A stretch of 64,000 nt of DNA, taken from positions 151,391-215,390 of the forward strand of contig NZ_CANKXW010000007.1 in assembly GCF_947487805.1 (NCBI RefSeq). Direction: 5' to 3'. This DNA is from an uncultured Tateyamaria sp. Its GTDB lineage: Bacteria > Pseudomonadota > Alphaproteobacteria > Rhodobacterales > Rhodobacteraceae. Position numbers and translations under genes: made by a program. The notes under the pieces are model-generated. The model was given only the letters and a program-made list of their open reading frames with translations, was not told where the DNA came from and ran no database searches. Shown here piece by piece: positions 17,603 through 26,199 of this stretch. Positions within the stretch are counted from its first letter, which is position 1. Every line of letters begins with the position of its first letter.

Positions 17603-19474
17603 TCACGCGGCTCGATTTGAGGCCACTTCATAATATTCATCTAGATCATGAGGTGCGCTTGTATCCCGTTCCTCGATTGGCGATGGTATCCGAATGCTCT
17701 GGGCGATGTCCAAGAGCCCGAGAGCCAACCCAAGGCGACTGCGTGCTGCCGCGTAGCGCGGCACCCAGATGGGGACAAAACTGGATTTGAACTGCCGCAA
17801 ACCGGGGCCGCCGCATCGTGTGGACACGTGCAACGCGGCCCAGCGCCAAATGGCGCTTGCGGGCTCAGGGCAGGCGGGCGTGGCGGCAAGGCTGAACCGG
17901 GCCGCTCCGTTCTTGCGCGCCGCGCGAATGGCAGCGTCCACAAGGGCGTGCATTGTCCCATCCGGCGCGTCGACACTGTGGCGCATGATATCGAGGCACC
18001 ACTCATCATTCGCCCTGTGCGCGGTGACAAAGGCAACCAACCGCCCGGCGCGATAGGCACATCCGACCCATTGCCGCGCCACGTAGTCGGGACAAAATCG
18101 CCCCACGCTGCCACCACGCGCGCCCTTCTTCATGACTTGCCACTCTGCATCGACCCGCGCCATCGCGGCCAGAGGCAATGGCTCGCCCTGCCGCAGGACA
18201 AGGCCGGATTTTGCCGCCGTGCGCAATTTGCGCCGCAAGGTCCGACGCGCGGGTGTGTTTGTCGTGTAATCGGGCAGGGGCAGGACGGCCTCGTCCGCAA
18301 TATGCAACACCTGCCAGCCGTTGAGGCGGGCGGCGTGCGCCATCCGGGGCCCGCACTTGTACAGACACGCGCGCAGCCCGGCCTGCCGCGCGGCGATGTT
18401 CAGGTGATCCAGACCTGCGGCCGGGTTGCCCGCGACCGGATCGGCAAAGGCGACAAGGCTGCCGCCCGTCGGCCACAAGGCAAGTGTGCTGACACCCATG
18501 CGAGAAAAGCGTCCGCCATTTTGCACCACCACCCCGACCTCGGACCGCGGAGATATCTCCGTTGGTGCGGGCGCTACGTCGGCCTGTCGCGCAGTCAGCG
18601 GGCGCAGCAGAACAAGCGCTGCGATCAGTGCCGGGACCGCGTAGTATACCGCGCGAAAGGCGAGAATGGCTGCCAACAATGGCGTCGGATCTGCCCATGG
18701 TGTCGCCGTCAACAGTACCAGTTCGAACGGGCCGACACCGCCGGGCGTGTTCGACACCAGTCCACATCCCAGCGCGATCAAAAACAGCGGAAGGAAGGTC
18801 GCTAGCTCAATCGCGCCCTGCGGCAGCAGCACATAGAGCGCGCCCGCCGCCATCAGCAGATCAACTGTCGCCCAACCAATGCAGGCCAGCGCCATCGACA
18901 ACTGGGGCAGGGCAATGCTGCGCCCGGCGATCCGAACGCGTGGCAGGACAAACAGAACGATCAGCGCCACAGGTGCCCCAAGGGCTACGGCCAGTGCTGG
19001 CCAATACGTCCATGCGGGGGCGGGCAACAGCAGGGAGGCAATGGCCGTGACGGTCCCCCAGGCCAAGACAAACGTGGCCGAGACCAGCGCAGAGAGTTTG
19101 CCAGCCTCGATCAGCGACAGATCCGGCAGCAACCGCCAGCGCACCAGCGCGCCGCTGACCACGCCCAGTCCAAGCGTTTGCCCCAAGGCGATCCCTGCCG
19201 CGCCCGAAATCCGGGCATTGCGGGCGGACACGCCGGTCCCGAGATGTCTGTGCGCCAGCAGATCATATTGCGCGACCGCCGAAAAACTCAGCAGGGTCAG
19301 CCCAAACGCAGCGGCCCATTGCCACGGTGCGAGTCCGCGCATCTGGTCGGGCAGGGCGCGCAGTGCCTCTGCGGTCAGGTGCTGTGCCACCAGCACCGCA
19401 CAGATGCTGATCACGCACAGGGGCAGGACTGCCCGCGCAAGTTTGCGCACCCCGATTGATGTTGATGCCGGCAT
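17603..19474 (-). CDS. MprF-like protein: flippase-type membrane domain plus DUF2156 aminoacyl-lipid synthase domain
   Basis: The 623-residue product has about eight hydrophobic segments in residues 1-310, including the GCGLVSNTPGGVGPFE motif of the MprF/UPF0104 flippase domain. A soluble C-terminal DUF2156 (GNAT-like) domain spans about residues 325-600. MprF/LpiA proteins transfer Lys or Ala from aminoacyl-tRNA to phosphatidylglycerol and flip the product outward, lowering the negative surface charge. I chose the ATG at 19474 because GAGGAG sits 7 bp upstream. The specific amino acid and lipid cannot be read from sequence. The 3' end lies 37 bp from the bmt start and may be co-transcribed with it. 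Confidence 0.75.
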   Translation of the reverse strand: MPASTSIGVRKLARAVLPLCVISICAVLVAQHLTAEALRALPDQMRGLAPWQWAAAFGLTLLSFSAVAQYDLLAHRHLGTGVSARNARISGAAGIALGQTLGLGVVSGALVRWRLLPDLSLIEAGKLSALVSATFVLAWGTVTAIASLLLPAPAWTYWPALAVALGAPVALIVLFVLPRVRIAGRSIALPQLSMALACIGWATVDLLMAAGALYVLLPQGAIELATFLPLFLIALGCGLVSNTPGGVGPFELVLLTATPWADPTPLLAAILAFRAVYYAVPALIAALVLLRPLTARQADVAPAPTEISPRSEVGVVVQNGGRFSRMGVSTLALWPTGGSLVAFADPVAGNPAAGLDHLNIAARQAGLRACLYKCGPRMAHAARLNGWQVLHIADEAVLPLPDYTTNTPARRTLRRKLRTAAKSGLVLRQGEPLPLAAMARVDAEWQVMKKGARGGSVGRFCPDYVARQWVGCAYRAGRLVAFVTAHRANDEWCLDIMRHSVDAPDGTMHALVDAAIRAARKNGAARFSLAATPACPEPASAIWRWAALHVSTRCGGPGLRQFKSSFVPIWVPRYAAARSRLGLALGLLDIAQSIRIPSPIEERDTSAPHDLDEYYEVASNRAA

Positions 19475-19568
19475 CGCAACTCTCCTCACCCTCGACCCGG
19501 GTCAAGAGGTAGACAGCTGTGGTGATCAAGCTGTTAATCCGGGCCGAAAGGATGCGGACAATGCCACT

Positions 19569-19598
19569 AAAAAACGCGCGACACCGGGTGCCGCGCGT
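19569..19598 (-). terminator. Intrinsic terminator of the DUF1476 gene
   Basis: Read on the minus strand, an 11-bp GC-rich stem (ACGCGCGGCAC pairing with GTGTCGCGCGT, one G-T pair) around a 3-nt loop is followed at once by a run of five T. It lies about 45 bp after the DUF1476 stop codon and separates that gene from the MprF-like gene downstream. Confidence 0.8.
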
Positions 19599-19640
19599 TC
19601 GTAAATCACTTGAGTTGCGTAATGCAGCCCATTGATAGAA

Positions 19641-19955
19641 TTAGGTTTCCGACATCAGTTGCGCTTTTGCCTCGGCCATCAGCGCAGCCATCTTGGCCCG
19701 GATTGTCGCCTCGTCCGCAAGTGTGCCCAGATCACCGGACACCTTGCGATAGACGTCCTCGTCGCCAGCCTCTTCAAAGTCTGACTTGACCACTTCGCGT
19801 GCGTAGTCCGCGGCGTCATCACCCGACTTTCCCATCAGCTCCGCGGCCCACAGGCCCAGCAGCTTGTTGCGGCGTGCTTCTGCCTTGAACTGCATTTCGG
19901 CATCGTGGGCGTATTTCGATTCAAACGCATTTTCGCGATCGTCAAAGGTGCTCAT
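19641..19955 (-). CDS. DUF1476 protein, F1Fo-ATPase zeta-subunit-like inhibitor
   Basis: The 104-residue protein matches the alphaproteobacterial DUF1476 family (MSTFDDRENAFESKYAHD at the start, then FKAEARRNKLLGLWAAELMG). The Paracoccus denitrificans member is the zeta subunit, which inhibits ATP hydrolysis by the F1 sector through its N-terminal segment. I used the ATG at 19955; the frame back to 19985 adds ten unlikely residues. It is divergent from purC, an arrangement I expect to be common in the group, and has its own terminator. No ATP synthase genes are in view. Confidence 0.88.
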   Translation of the reverse strand: MSTFDDRENAFESKYAHDAEMQFKAEARRNKLLGLWAAELMGKSGDDAADYAREVVKSDFEEAGDEDVYRKVSGDLGTLADEATIRAKMAALMAEAKAQLMSET

Positions 19956-20102
19956 GGTCCAACTCCTGAGTATGGTCTTGTCCAAGATATGCGAGGCGGG
20001 GCGCTTGGGCGCAACCCCTTTGCTTGCGGCATTTCACCCGATTGCTTATGAGGGCGACAAGGTGCCCAAGACTCAGCAGGCGCCAAACGCGAAAGGACGC
20101 CC

Positions 20103-20864
20103 ATGGCGCGACGCAAAAAGATTTACGAAGGCAAAGCCAAGATCCTGTACGAAGGTCCCGAGCCCGGCACGATTGTGCAGTACTTCAAGGATGACGCCAC
20201 CGCCTTCAACGCCCAGAAGAAAGACGTGATCGAAGGCAAGGGTGTTCTGAACAACCGCCTGAGCGAGTTTTTCATGACCGGCCTCGGCCAGATCGGCGTG
20301 CCGACCCATTTCCTGAAACGGCTGAACATGCGCGAACAGCTCGTGCGTTCTTGCGAGATTGTTCCGCTCGAGGTGATCGTGCGCAACTATGCCGCCGGGA
20401 CCATGAGCCAGCGCCTTGGCATCGATGAGGGCACGCAGTTGCCGCGGCCAATTGTCGAATATTGCTACAAGGACGACGCGCTGGGTGATCCGCTTGTCAC
20501 CGAGGAACATATCGCGGCCTTCGGCTGGGCCAGCCAGCAGGACATGGACGACATCCTCAGTCTTGCACTGCGGGTCAATGATTTCCTCTCGGGCGTGATG
20601 CTGGCCGTGGGCATCCGTCTGGTCGACTTCAAGATCGAGATTGGCCGCGTCTACGATGGCGACTTCATGCGCCTCATCATCGCCGACGAGATCAGCCCCG
20701 ACAGCTGCCGCCTTTGGGACATCGAGACGGGCCAAAAGCTCGACAAGGATGTGTTCCGCCGCGACCTCGGCAATCTCGCCGACGCCTATACCGAAGTGGC
20801 ACGCCGTCTGGGTGTGCTGCCCAAGACGTCGAGCCCGATCACCAAACCAACGCTCATCAACTAA
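20103..20864 (+). CDS. purC: Phosphoribosylaminoimidazole-succinocarboxamide synthase
   Basis: This 253-residue SAICAR synthetase catalyses ATP-dependent joining of CAIR and aspartate in purine synthesis. Family motifs are clear: [19 protein letters not shown] at the N-terminus, [26 protein letters not shown] in the middle, and [10 protein letters not shown]...[14 protein letters not shown] toward the C-terminus. AAAGGA precedes the ATG. It begins a purC-purS-purQ operon, with purS 15 bp downstream. Confidence 0.97.
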   Translation: MARRKKIYEGKAKILYEGPEPGTIVQYFKDDATAFNAQKKDVIEGKGVLNNRLSEFFMTGLGQIGVPTHFLKRLNMREQLVRSCEIVPLEVIVRNYAAGTMSQRLGIDEGTQLPRPIVEYCYKDDALGDPLVTEEHIAAFGWASQQDMDDILSLALRVNDFLSGVMLAVGIRLVDFKIEIGRVYDGDFMRLIIADEISPDSCRLWDIETGQKLDKDVFRRDLGNLADAYTEVARRLGVLPKTSSPITKPTLIN

Positions 20865-20879
20865 GAGACGAGACACGCC

Positions 20880-21110
20880 ATGAAAGCCACAGTGCATGTG
20901 ATGCTGAAGACCGGAGTACTGGACCCGCAGGGCGAGGCCGTGCGCCACGCGCTTGGCGCGCTTGGGTTCGATGGTGTGAACAGCGTACGGCAGGGCAAAG
21001 TGATCGAACTGGACCTTGCCGACGGCACATCCGAGGCAGATGTGACCGCCATGTGTGAAAAACTGCTCGCCAACACGGTTATCGAAAGCTTCCGGGTCGA
21101 CATGTCATGA
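20880..21110 (+). CDS. purS: FGAM synthase subunit PurS
   Basis: The 76-residue product is the small subunit of formylglycinamidine ribonucleotide synthase. [20 protein letters not shown] and [11 protein letters not shown] are diagnostic. PurS bridges PurQ (glutaminase) and PurL (synthase) in the three-part enzyme. It starts 15 bp after purC and its stop overlaps the purQ start by 4 bp (ATGA), implying translational coupling. purL is not in the window. Confidence 0.96.
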   Translation: MKATVHVMLKTGVLDPQGEAVRHALGALGFDGVNSVRQGKVIELDLADGTSEADVTAMCEKLLANTVIESFRVDMS

Positions 21111-21775
21111 AGGCCGCGGTTGTCGTTTTCCCGGGTTCCAACTGTGATCGTGACCTTGCCGTAGCCTTTCGTGCCGCGGGCGCAGAGGTCGAGATGGTGT
21201 GGCACAAGGACACCGATCTGCCCGCCGGGCTGGATATCGTGGGCGTGCCGGGCGGGTTTTCCTTTGGCGACTACCTGCGCTGCGGCGCGATTGCTGCCAA
21301 TTCACCGATCTGCCGCGCTGTGAAGGGCCATGCCGATCGTGGCGGCTATGTTCTGGGCATTTGCAACGGGTTTCAGGTGCTCACCGAAACCGGCATCCTG
21401 CCCGGTGCCCTGCTGCGCAATGCGGGCCTCAAATATATCTGCAAGACCGTGGGTCTCAAGGTCGAGACATCGCAATCGATTTATACCGAAGGGTACAACG
21501 CAGGTGACGTGGTCGATATCCCGATTGCGCATCACGACGGCAATTACTTTGCCGATGACGCTACGTTGGCGGCGCTGACGGACGAGGATCGCATCGCGTT
21601 TTCCTACACTGACAACCCGAACGGATCGCAGCGCGACATCGCAGGCATCCTGTCGGAGAACCGGCGCGTCCTCGGCATGATGCCGCACCCGGAACGGGCG
21701 GCGGATTCAGGCCATGGCGGCACCGACGGACAGGCGCTCTTTCGCGCAGTGGCGGGGCAACTGACAACCGCGTGA
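21107..21775 (+). CDS. purQ: FGAM synthase glutaminase subunit PurQ
   Basis: This 222-residue class I glutamine amidotransferase supplies ammonia to PurL. The nucleophile Cys lies in [13 protein letters not shown] and the catalytic His/Glu pair in GMMPHPERA. The start [14 protein letters not shown] is also typical. It overlaps purS by 4 bp. About 40 bp separate it from the ATG of the sensor kinase downstream, so read-through is possible but the functions are unrelated. Confidence 0.96.
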   Translation: MKAAVVVFPGSNCDRDLAVAFRAAGAEVEMVWHKDTDLPAGLDIVGVPGGFSFGDYLRCGAIAANSPICRAVKGHADRGGYVLGICNGFQVLTETGILPGALLRNAGLKYICKTVGLKVETSQSIYTEGYNAGDVVDIPIAHHDGNYFADDATLAALTDEDRIAFSYTDNPNGSQRDIAGILSENRRVLGMMPHPERAADSGHGGTDGQALFRAVAGQLTTA

Positions 21776-21813
21776 CTTGAGCCGGGCGCGCCCGCGCCCT
21801 AGAGTTGCCGCCC

Positions 21814-23610
21814 ATGGCCCTGTCATCAAACGCTCAGAACGCCCGGCCCGGCGCACCCGGCCCAAGGACCACCACGACCAGCTGGCGTGTCCGGCTGGCA
21901 TTGGCGTTGCTGACAATCGTTGCGGTTGTCACGGTCTATTTCACCAACAGGCTGCTGACGGACCGGTTCACCGAGACCACCCGCAACCGGGCCGAACTGC
22001 GTCTGGCACTCTATTCCGGCAACCTGCTCAGCGAACTCAGGCAGGCGGCCATTGTCCCGCAACTCCTGGCGCGCGATCCGACGCTGATCGGTGCGTTGAA
22101 TTCGGCGGATTACCAGCAATCGACGCAGCGCCTCATTTCTTTTGTCGAAGAGATCGGAGCGGCGAACCTTATCCTTCTTGACCGGGACGGACGCGCGGTT
22201 GCGGCCACAGATCGCAATCGGCTGGGGTCAAACCATCGGACGGACCCGTATTTCATCGACGCGTTGCGTGCCAACGACACCATCTTTACCGTTGCCCCGC
22301 GCGAGGCAGGTGGTTTCGCCTTTACCTATTCCCGGCGTGTGACCGCCGGGACGGATGTTCTGGGCGTGATCGCGGTCGAGGTGGATTTGCAAAAATTCGA
22401 ACGCGCTTGGGCGGGTATTTCGGCTGCGGTGCTAGTGACCGACAGTTCCGGCCAGATCATTCTGGCCACCGAACCGCGCTGGCGCGGTCGCACCGAAGAA
22501 GACGCGCTGGCCCGCCAAACCCCGCAAAGCGCGATCGAACGCGCCATCCGTGCCACGGCGGATTGGACGGCGCTTCCGGCGGATGCGTACCTGCAGGGCG
22601 AGGGCGTGATGCGGCTTGAGACGCGGGTGGCGTTCCGTGGCTGGCGCATGACGTCCTTTACCACCTACGCCTCGGTGCGCGAGCGGGTGAACGGCGTCCT
22701 GGCGCTTGAAATCATGGGATTCGCGATCCTTCTGGCGCTCGCCTTTTATGCGCTCAGCCGTCGCTCGGCGCTGCGCCTTGCCCTCTTTGCGCGCGAGTCG
22801 GCAGAGCTTCGCCATCTGAACGCACAGTTGCAGCGGGAAATCGCCGAACGAAAACGCGTGCAGGAAGACCTCGCCGTGGCCGAGCAAACGCTGGAACAAT
22901 CCTCGAAACTGGCCGCCTTGGGCGAGATGTCGGCGGCGGTCAGTCACGAGTTGAACCAACCGCTTGCGGCGATGAAAACCTATCTCGCCGGTGCGCGGCT
23001 TCTGTTGCGCCGCAACCGCCCCGAAGAGGCGCTGGTCAGCTTTGGCCGCATCGACGACTTGATCGAGCGGATGGGCGCCATCACCCGCCAGCTCAAATCC
23101 TATGCCCGCAAGGGGCAGGACGCGTTCAGCCCAGTAAACATGGGCGATGCGCTGGCCTCGAGCCTGTCGATGATGGAGCCGCAGCTGCGCCAGCGGCGCG
23201 TCCTGATCAACCGCGTCGTGCCGCCTGCACCCATTGAGGTGCTGGGGGACCGGATGCGGATCGAACAGGTGATGGTCAACCTCTTGCGCAACGCAATCGA
23301 CGCCACCAAATCGGTACGGGAACCACAGGTGGACATCATCCTGTCCGCCGGTGAAACGGCGACGCTGACCGTGCGCGACAACGGCCCCGGTATCGAAGAC
23401 CTCGAAAGCCTGTTCGAGCCCTTTTATACCACCAAGCAGCCCGGCGACGGCGTCGGGCTGGGGCTTGCCATCTCGTCCGGCATTGTCAACGATTTGGGCG
23501 GACGGCTGACCGCGCGGAACGGACAGGCAGGCGGCGCCGTTTTTGAAATGCAGTTGCCCATCCTCGAACAGGATGCGGAAAAAGACACAAATATCGCAGC
23601 GGCGGAGTAA
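21814..23610 (+). CDS. dctB: DctB-like C4-dicarboxylate sensor histidine kinase
   Basis: The 598-residue protein has a transmembrane segment at about residues 30-48, a periplasmic double-PAS/Cache-like sensor region to about residue 295, and a second transmembrane segment (VLALEIMGFAILLALAFYAL). A coiled linker (LNAQLQREIAERKRVQEDL) leads to a HisKA domain with the phospho-acceptor His in AAVSHELNQPLAAMKTY. The HATPase domain has the N box NLLRNAIDATK and DNGPGIED. The ATG at 21814 is chosen over an in-frame TTG at 21805. The response regulator follows after 6 bp. DctB senses succinate, malate or fumarate in relatives. No dctPQM transporter genes are in the window, so the ligand is inferred. 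Confidence 0.82.
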   Translation: MALSSNAQNARPGAPGPRTTTTSWRVRLALALLTIVAVVTVYFTNRLLTDRFTETTRNRAELRLALYSGNLLSELRQAAIVPQLLARDPTLIGALNSADYQQSTQRLISFVEEIGAANLILLDRDGRAVAATDRNRLGSNHRTDPYFIDALRANDTIFTVAPREAGGFAFTYSRRVTAGTDVLGVIAVEVDLQKFERAWAGISAAVLVTDSSGQIILATEPRWRGRTEEDALARQTPQSAIERAIRATADWTALPADAYLQGEGVMRLETRVAFRGWRMTSFTTYASVRERVNGVLALEIMGFAILLALAFYALSRRSALRLALFARESAELRHLNAQLQREIAERKRVQEDLAVAEQTLEQSSKLAALGEMSAAVSHELNQPLAAMKTYLAGARLLLRRNRPEEALVSFGRIDDLIERMGAITRQLKSYARKGQDAFSPVNMGDALASSLSMMEPQLRQRRVLINRVVPPAPIEVLGDRMRIEQVMVNLLRNAIDATKSVREPQVDIILSAGETATLTVRDNGPGIEDLESLFEPFYTTKQPGDGVGLGLAISSGIVNDLGGRLTARNGQAGGAVFEMQLPILEQDAEKDTNIAAAE

Positions 23611-23616
23611 GCCCAA

Positions 23617-24951
23617 ATGACCCAAGCCATGAAGATCGCCATCGTCGACGATGAGCAGGACATGCGCCAATCCATCAGCCAGTGGCTGGCACTGTCCGGG
23701 TACGACACCGAAACCTTTGCGAGCGCCGAAGACGCGCTCAAGGTACTGGGCCCCGACTACCCCGGCATCGTGATCTCGGACATCAAGATGCCCGGCATGG
23801 ACGGCATGCAGTTCCTCAAAAAGCTGATGGGCAATGACAGCGCGCTGCCTGTGATCATGATCACGGGGCACGGTGACGTGCCCATGGCGGTCGAGGCGAT
23901 GCGCGTTGGCGCGTTCGATTTTCTGGAAAAACCGTTCAACCCCGACCGTATGTCGGAACTGGCGAAAAAGGCCACGGGCGCGCGCCGTCTGACCATGGAC
24001 AACCGCGTGCTGCGCCGCGAGCTGTCAGACGGCGGCCAGTTGATGAAAAAGCTGATTGGTCAAAGCCCGGTGATGGAGCGTCTGCGCGAGGACATTCTTG
24101 ATCTCGGTCAGGCTGACGGTCACGTGCTGATCGATGGCGAAACCGGCACGGGCAAGACGCTCGTTGCGCACGCGCTGCACGCCGTGGGCAGCCGGGCGGG
24201 CAAGAAATTCGTGCTCGTCAGCTGTTCGGCCTGGGAAGAGGACGCGCTGGCCAAGCGCCTCTTTGGCCCGATGCTGCCCGAGGACAGCGCACTGCCCGCC
24301 ATAGAAGAGGCGCGCGGCGGCACGCTGGTGCTCGAAGATATCGAAGCGCTGAGCGAAGGGCTGCAAGCGCGGCTTTTGTCGGTGATCAACGAACAGGGCA
24401 CGCCTGCCGAAACCCGCATCGTGGGCATCTGCAACATGCAGGAGGCCGGGCGCACCTGCGAGGACGCGCTCCGCCCCGATCTGTTCTACCGGCTTGCGGC
24501 GCTCAAGATCACGGTGCCCCCGTTGCGTCAGCGCGGCGAGGATATCCTGACGCTCTTCACCCGGCTCAGCGATCAGTTCGCGGATGAATACGGCTGCGAG
24601 GCGCCCAAAGTGTCCGCGCAGGAGGCCGCCCAGCTGTTGCAGGCCCCATGGCCGGGCAATGTGCGCCAGCTGATCAACATCGCGGAACGTGCGGTGTTGC
24701 AGGCGCGGCGCGGCACCGGCTCCATCGCGTCGCTCTTGATGAACGATCACGAGGAAATGCAGCCCGTCATGACAACCGAGGGCAAACCGCTCAAGGAGTA
24801 TGTCGAGGCGTTCGAACGTATGCTCATCGACAACACCATGCGCCGTCACAAGGGGTCGATCGCATCCGTGATGGACGAACTGTGCCTGCCACGCCGGACG
24901 CTGAACGAAAAGATGGCGAAATACGGCCTGCAACGGTCCGACTATCTCTAG
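23617..24951 (+). CDS. dctD: DctD/NtrC-family response regulator lacking the GAFTGA loop
   Basis: This 444-residue protein has a receiver domain (residues 6-120; acidic pocket VDDEQD, phospho-Asp in VISDIKMPGMDG, Lys in LEKPF), an AAA+ domain with Walker A GETGTGKT, and a C-terminal Fis-type HTH (IASVMDELCLPRRTLNEKMAK). The sigma-54 contact motif GAFTGA, expected after LFG, is absent: the sequence reads RLFGPMLPEDSALPAIEEARGG. The Walker B end reads LVLEDIEAL instead of the usual DE order. The protein may therefore act without sigma-54, as described for Rhodobacter capsulatus NtrC. The gene follows dctB by 6 bp. Confidence 0.85.
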   Translation: MTQAMKIAIVDDEQDMRQSISQWLALSGYDTETFASAEDALKVLGPDYPGIVISDIKMPGMDGMQFLKKLMGNDSALPVIMITGHGDVPMAVEAMRVGAFDFLEKPFNPDRMSELAKKATGARRLTMDNRVLRRELSDGGQLMKKLIGQSPVMERLREDILDLGQADGHVLIDGETGTGKTLVAHALHAVGSRAGKKFVLVSCSAWEEDALAKRLFGPMLPEDSALPAIEEARGGTLVLEDIEALSEGLQARLLSVINEQGTPAETRIVGICNMQEAGRTCEDALRPDLFYRLAALKITVPPLRQRGEDILTLFTRLSDQFADEYGCEAPKVSAQEAAQLLQAPWPGNVRQLINIAERAVLQARRGTGSIASLLMNDHEEMQPVMTTEGKPLKEYVEAFERMLIDNTMRRHKGSIASVMDELCLPRRTLNEKMAKYGLQRSDYL

Positions 24952-24957
24952 CATCCA

Positions 24958-25761
24958 ATGAAGATCGTTAGCCTGAATGCCTGGGGCGGCCAGATGTGGG
25001 ACGCGCTGGCCGCGTGGCTTCCTTATGTGGCTCCGGATGTCCTGTGCCTGCAAGAGGTAACGCGCGCGCCCGTGCCAAGCCCCGCGTGGCTGACCTATCG
25101 CGACGCCTACCGCAAGCTGGATCAGCGCGCCGATGTCTTTGGCGATGTATCCGCCCTGTTGCCCGATCATCAGGCGTCGTTTGCACCGGCAACCCGAGGA
25201 TTTCTGGAAGATGCGCATAGCAACCCGGTGGTTTCTGAACACGGGCTGGGGGTCTGGGTCCGCCGGGACCTTGCGGTCACGGGCCGGGCGCAGGCCTTCA
25301 TCCACGGTGCGTTCCGCTCGGGCGGCTGGGGGCCAGAACCAGTCCCGCGCACGATGCAGGTGATGCGGATCGAGGACCCGGAAACCGGCAAAAACCTGTG
25401 CATTGGCCACCTGCACGGACTGCGCGACCCGGATGGCAAAGGCGACACGCCCGCGCGGGCCGCACAAACGGCACGGATTGTGAAAGTGTTCCAAAGCCTC
25501 TGTGGCCCGCACGACAACGGCGTTCTGGGCGGAGATTTCAACCTGTTGCCGGACAGCGCCTGTTTCGACCGCTTGCACGGCATCGGCCTGCACAATCTGA
25601 TTGCCCACCACGGTATCACCGACACGCGCACCACGCTCTACGCCAAGCCGCAGCGCTTTGCCGATTACATGCTGGTGACCCGCGATCTGCTGGGCGCGGG
25701 CTTCTCGGTGCCCGGTAAACCCGAAGTGTCCGACCACCGCCCGCTGATTCTGGAGCTGTGA
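24958..25761 (+). CDS. Endonuclease/exonuclease/phosphatase (EEP) family protein
   Basis: The 267-residue product has the metal-dependent EEP fold: KIVSLNAWGG at the N-terminus, VLCLQEVTRA with the metal-binding Glu, GHLHG, LGGDFNLLPDS with the catalytic Asp/Asn, and the C-terminal VSDHRPLIL with the active-site Asp-His. Family members cut DNA, RNA or phosphoesters, and the substrate here cannot be told. It starts 6 bp after the dctD-like stop and is probably co-transcribed with it. There is no signal peptide, so it should be cytoplasmic. Confidence 0.82.
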   Translation: MKIVSLNAWGGQMWDALAAWLPYVAPDVLCLQEVTRAPVPSPAWLTYRDAYRKLDQRADVFGDVSALLPDHQASFAPATRGFLEDAHSNPVVSEHGLGVWVRRDLAVTGRAQAFIHGAFRSGGWGPEPVPRTMQVMRIEDPETGKNLCIGHLHGLRDPDGKGDTPARAAQTARIVKVFQSLCGPHDNGVLGGDFNLLPDSACFDRLHGIGLHNLIAHHGITDTRTTLYAKPQRFADYMLVTRDLLGAGFSVPGKPEVSDHRPLILEL

Positions 25762-26199
25762 CGGGTATCCCGCACTGCAATTCGACCCAAGGTTGCACGG
25801 CCATCACGATTGCCCATTGTCAATGCCCCCCAGTTCCACTTATCTAAAGACACGGAGCAGATCGATGCGCAAACGCATCAGCCCCGTTATGAGATTCGCT
25901 GTTGTACCGTGTCACTCAGGGCCAGTCCCGCCGCGCTACCACAGACCGATTGGGCCGGAAACGGCCACGAGACGCTGACGCAAACCGAGGTTTGGCGCAG
26001 CTTATGAATGGATACACCACCCCGAGGGGCGCGTGTGTCGGAGAAGAACCGCGATGACGCGCGTGAGGACAGTATTGATCCCGGCAGGTGGCCCTCAGGG
26101 CCAGGCCTGCGGCGTGACACACATCGCTCAGACAAGACATGTACCCAAGACGCTGGCACCCCCGGGTGCCCGGCGCTTACGTGCGTGCAATGGACTTTC
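25762..26199 (+). promoter_or_regulatory. Long non-coding leader/promoter region of rne
   Basis: These 438 bp hold no supported gene. The rne reading frame stays open back to 26008, but that part looks non-coding and the accepted RNase E start is MAKKMLIDA. Long structured 5' leaders are known in E. coli rne, where RNase E cleaves its own leader to control its level. A similar autoregulatory leader here is plausible. No specific hairpin was proven by eye. Confidence 0.4.

Noticed and set aside
26008..26199. 64-residue N-terminal extension of RNase E
   Set aside because: The extension reads as non-coding leader, while MAKKMLIDATHAEE is the conserved RNase E start.
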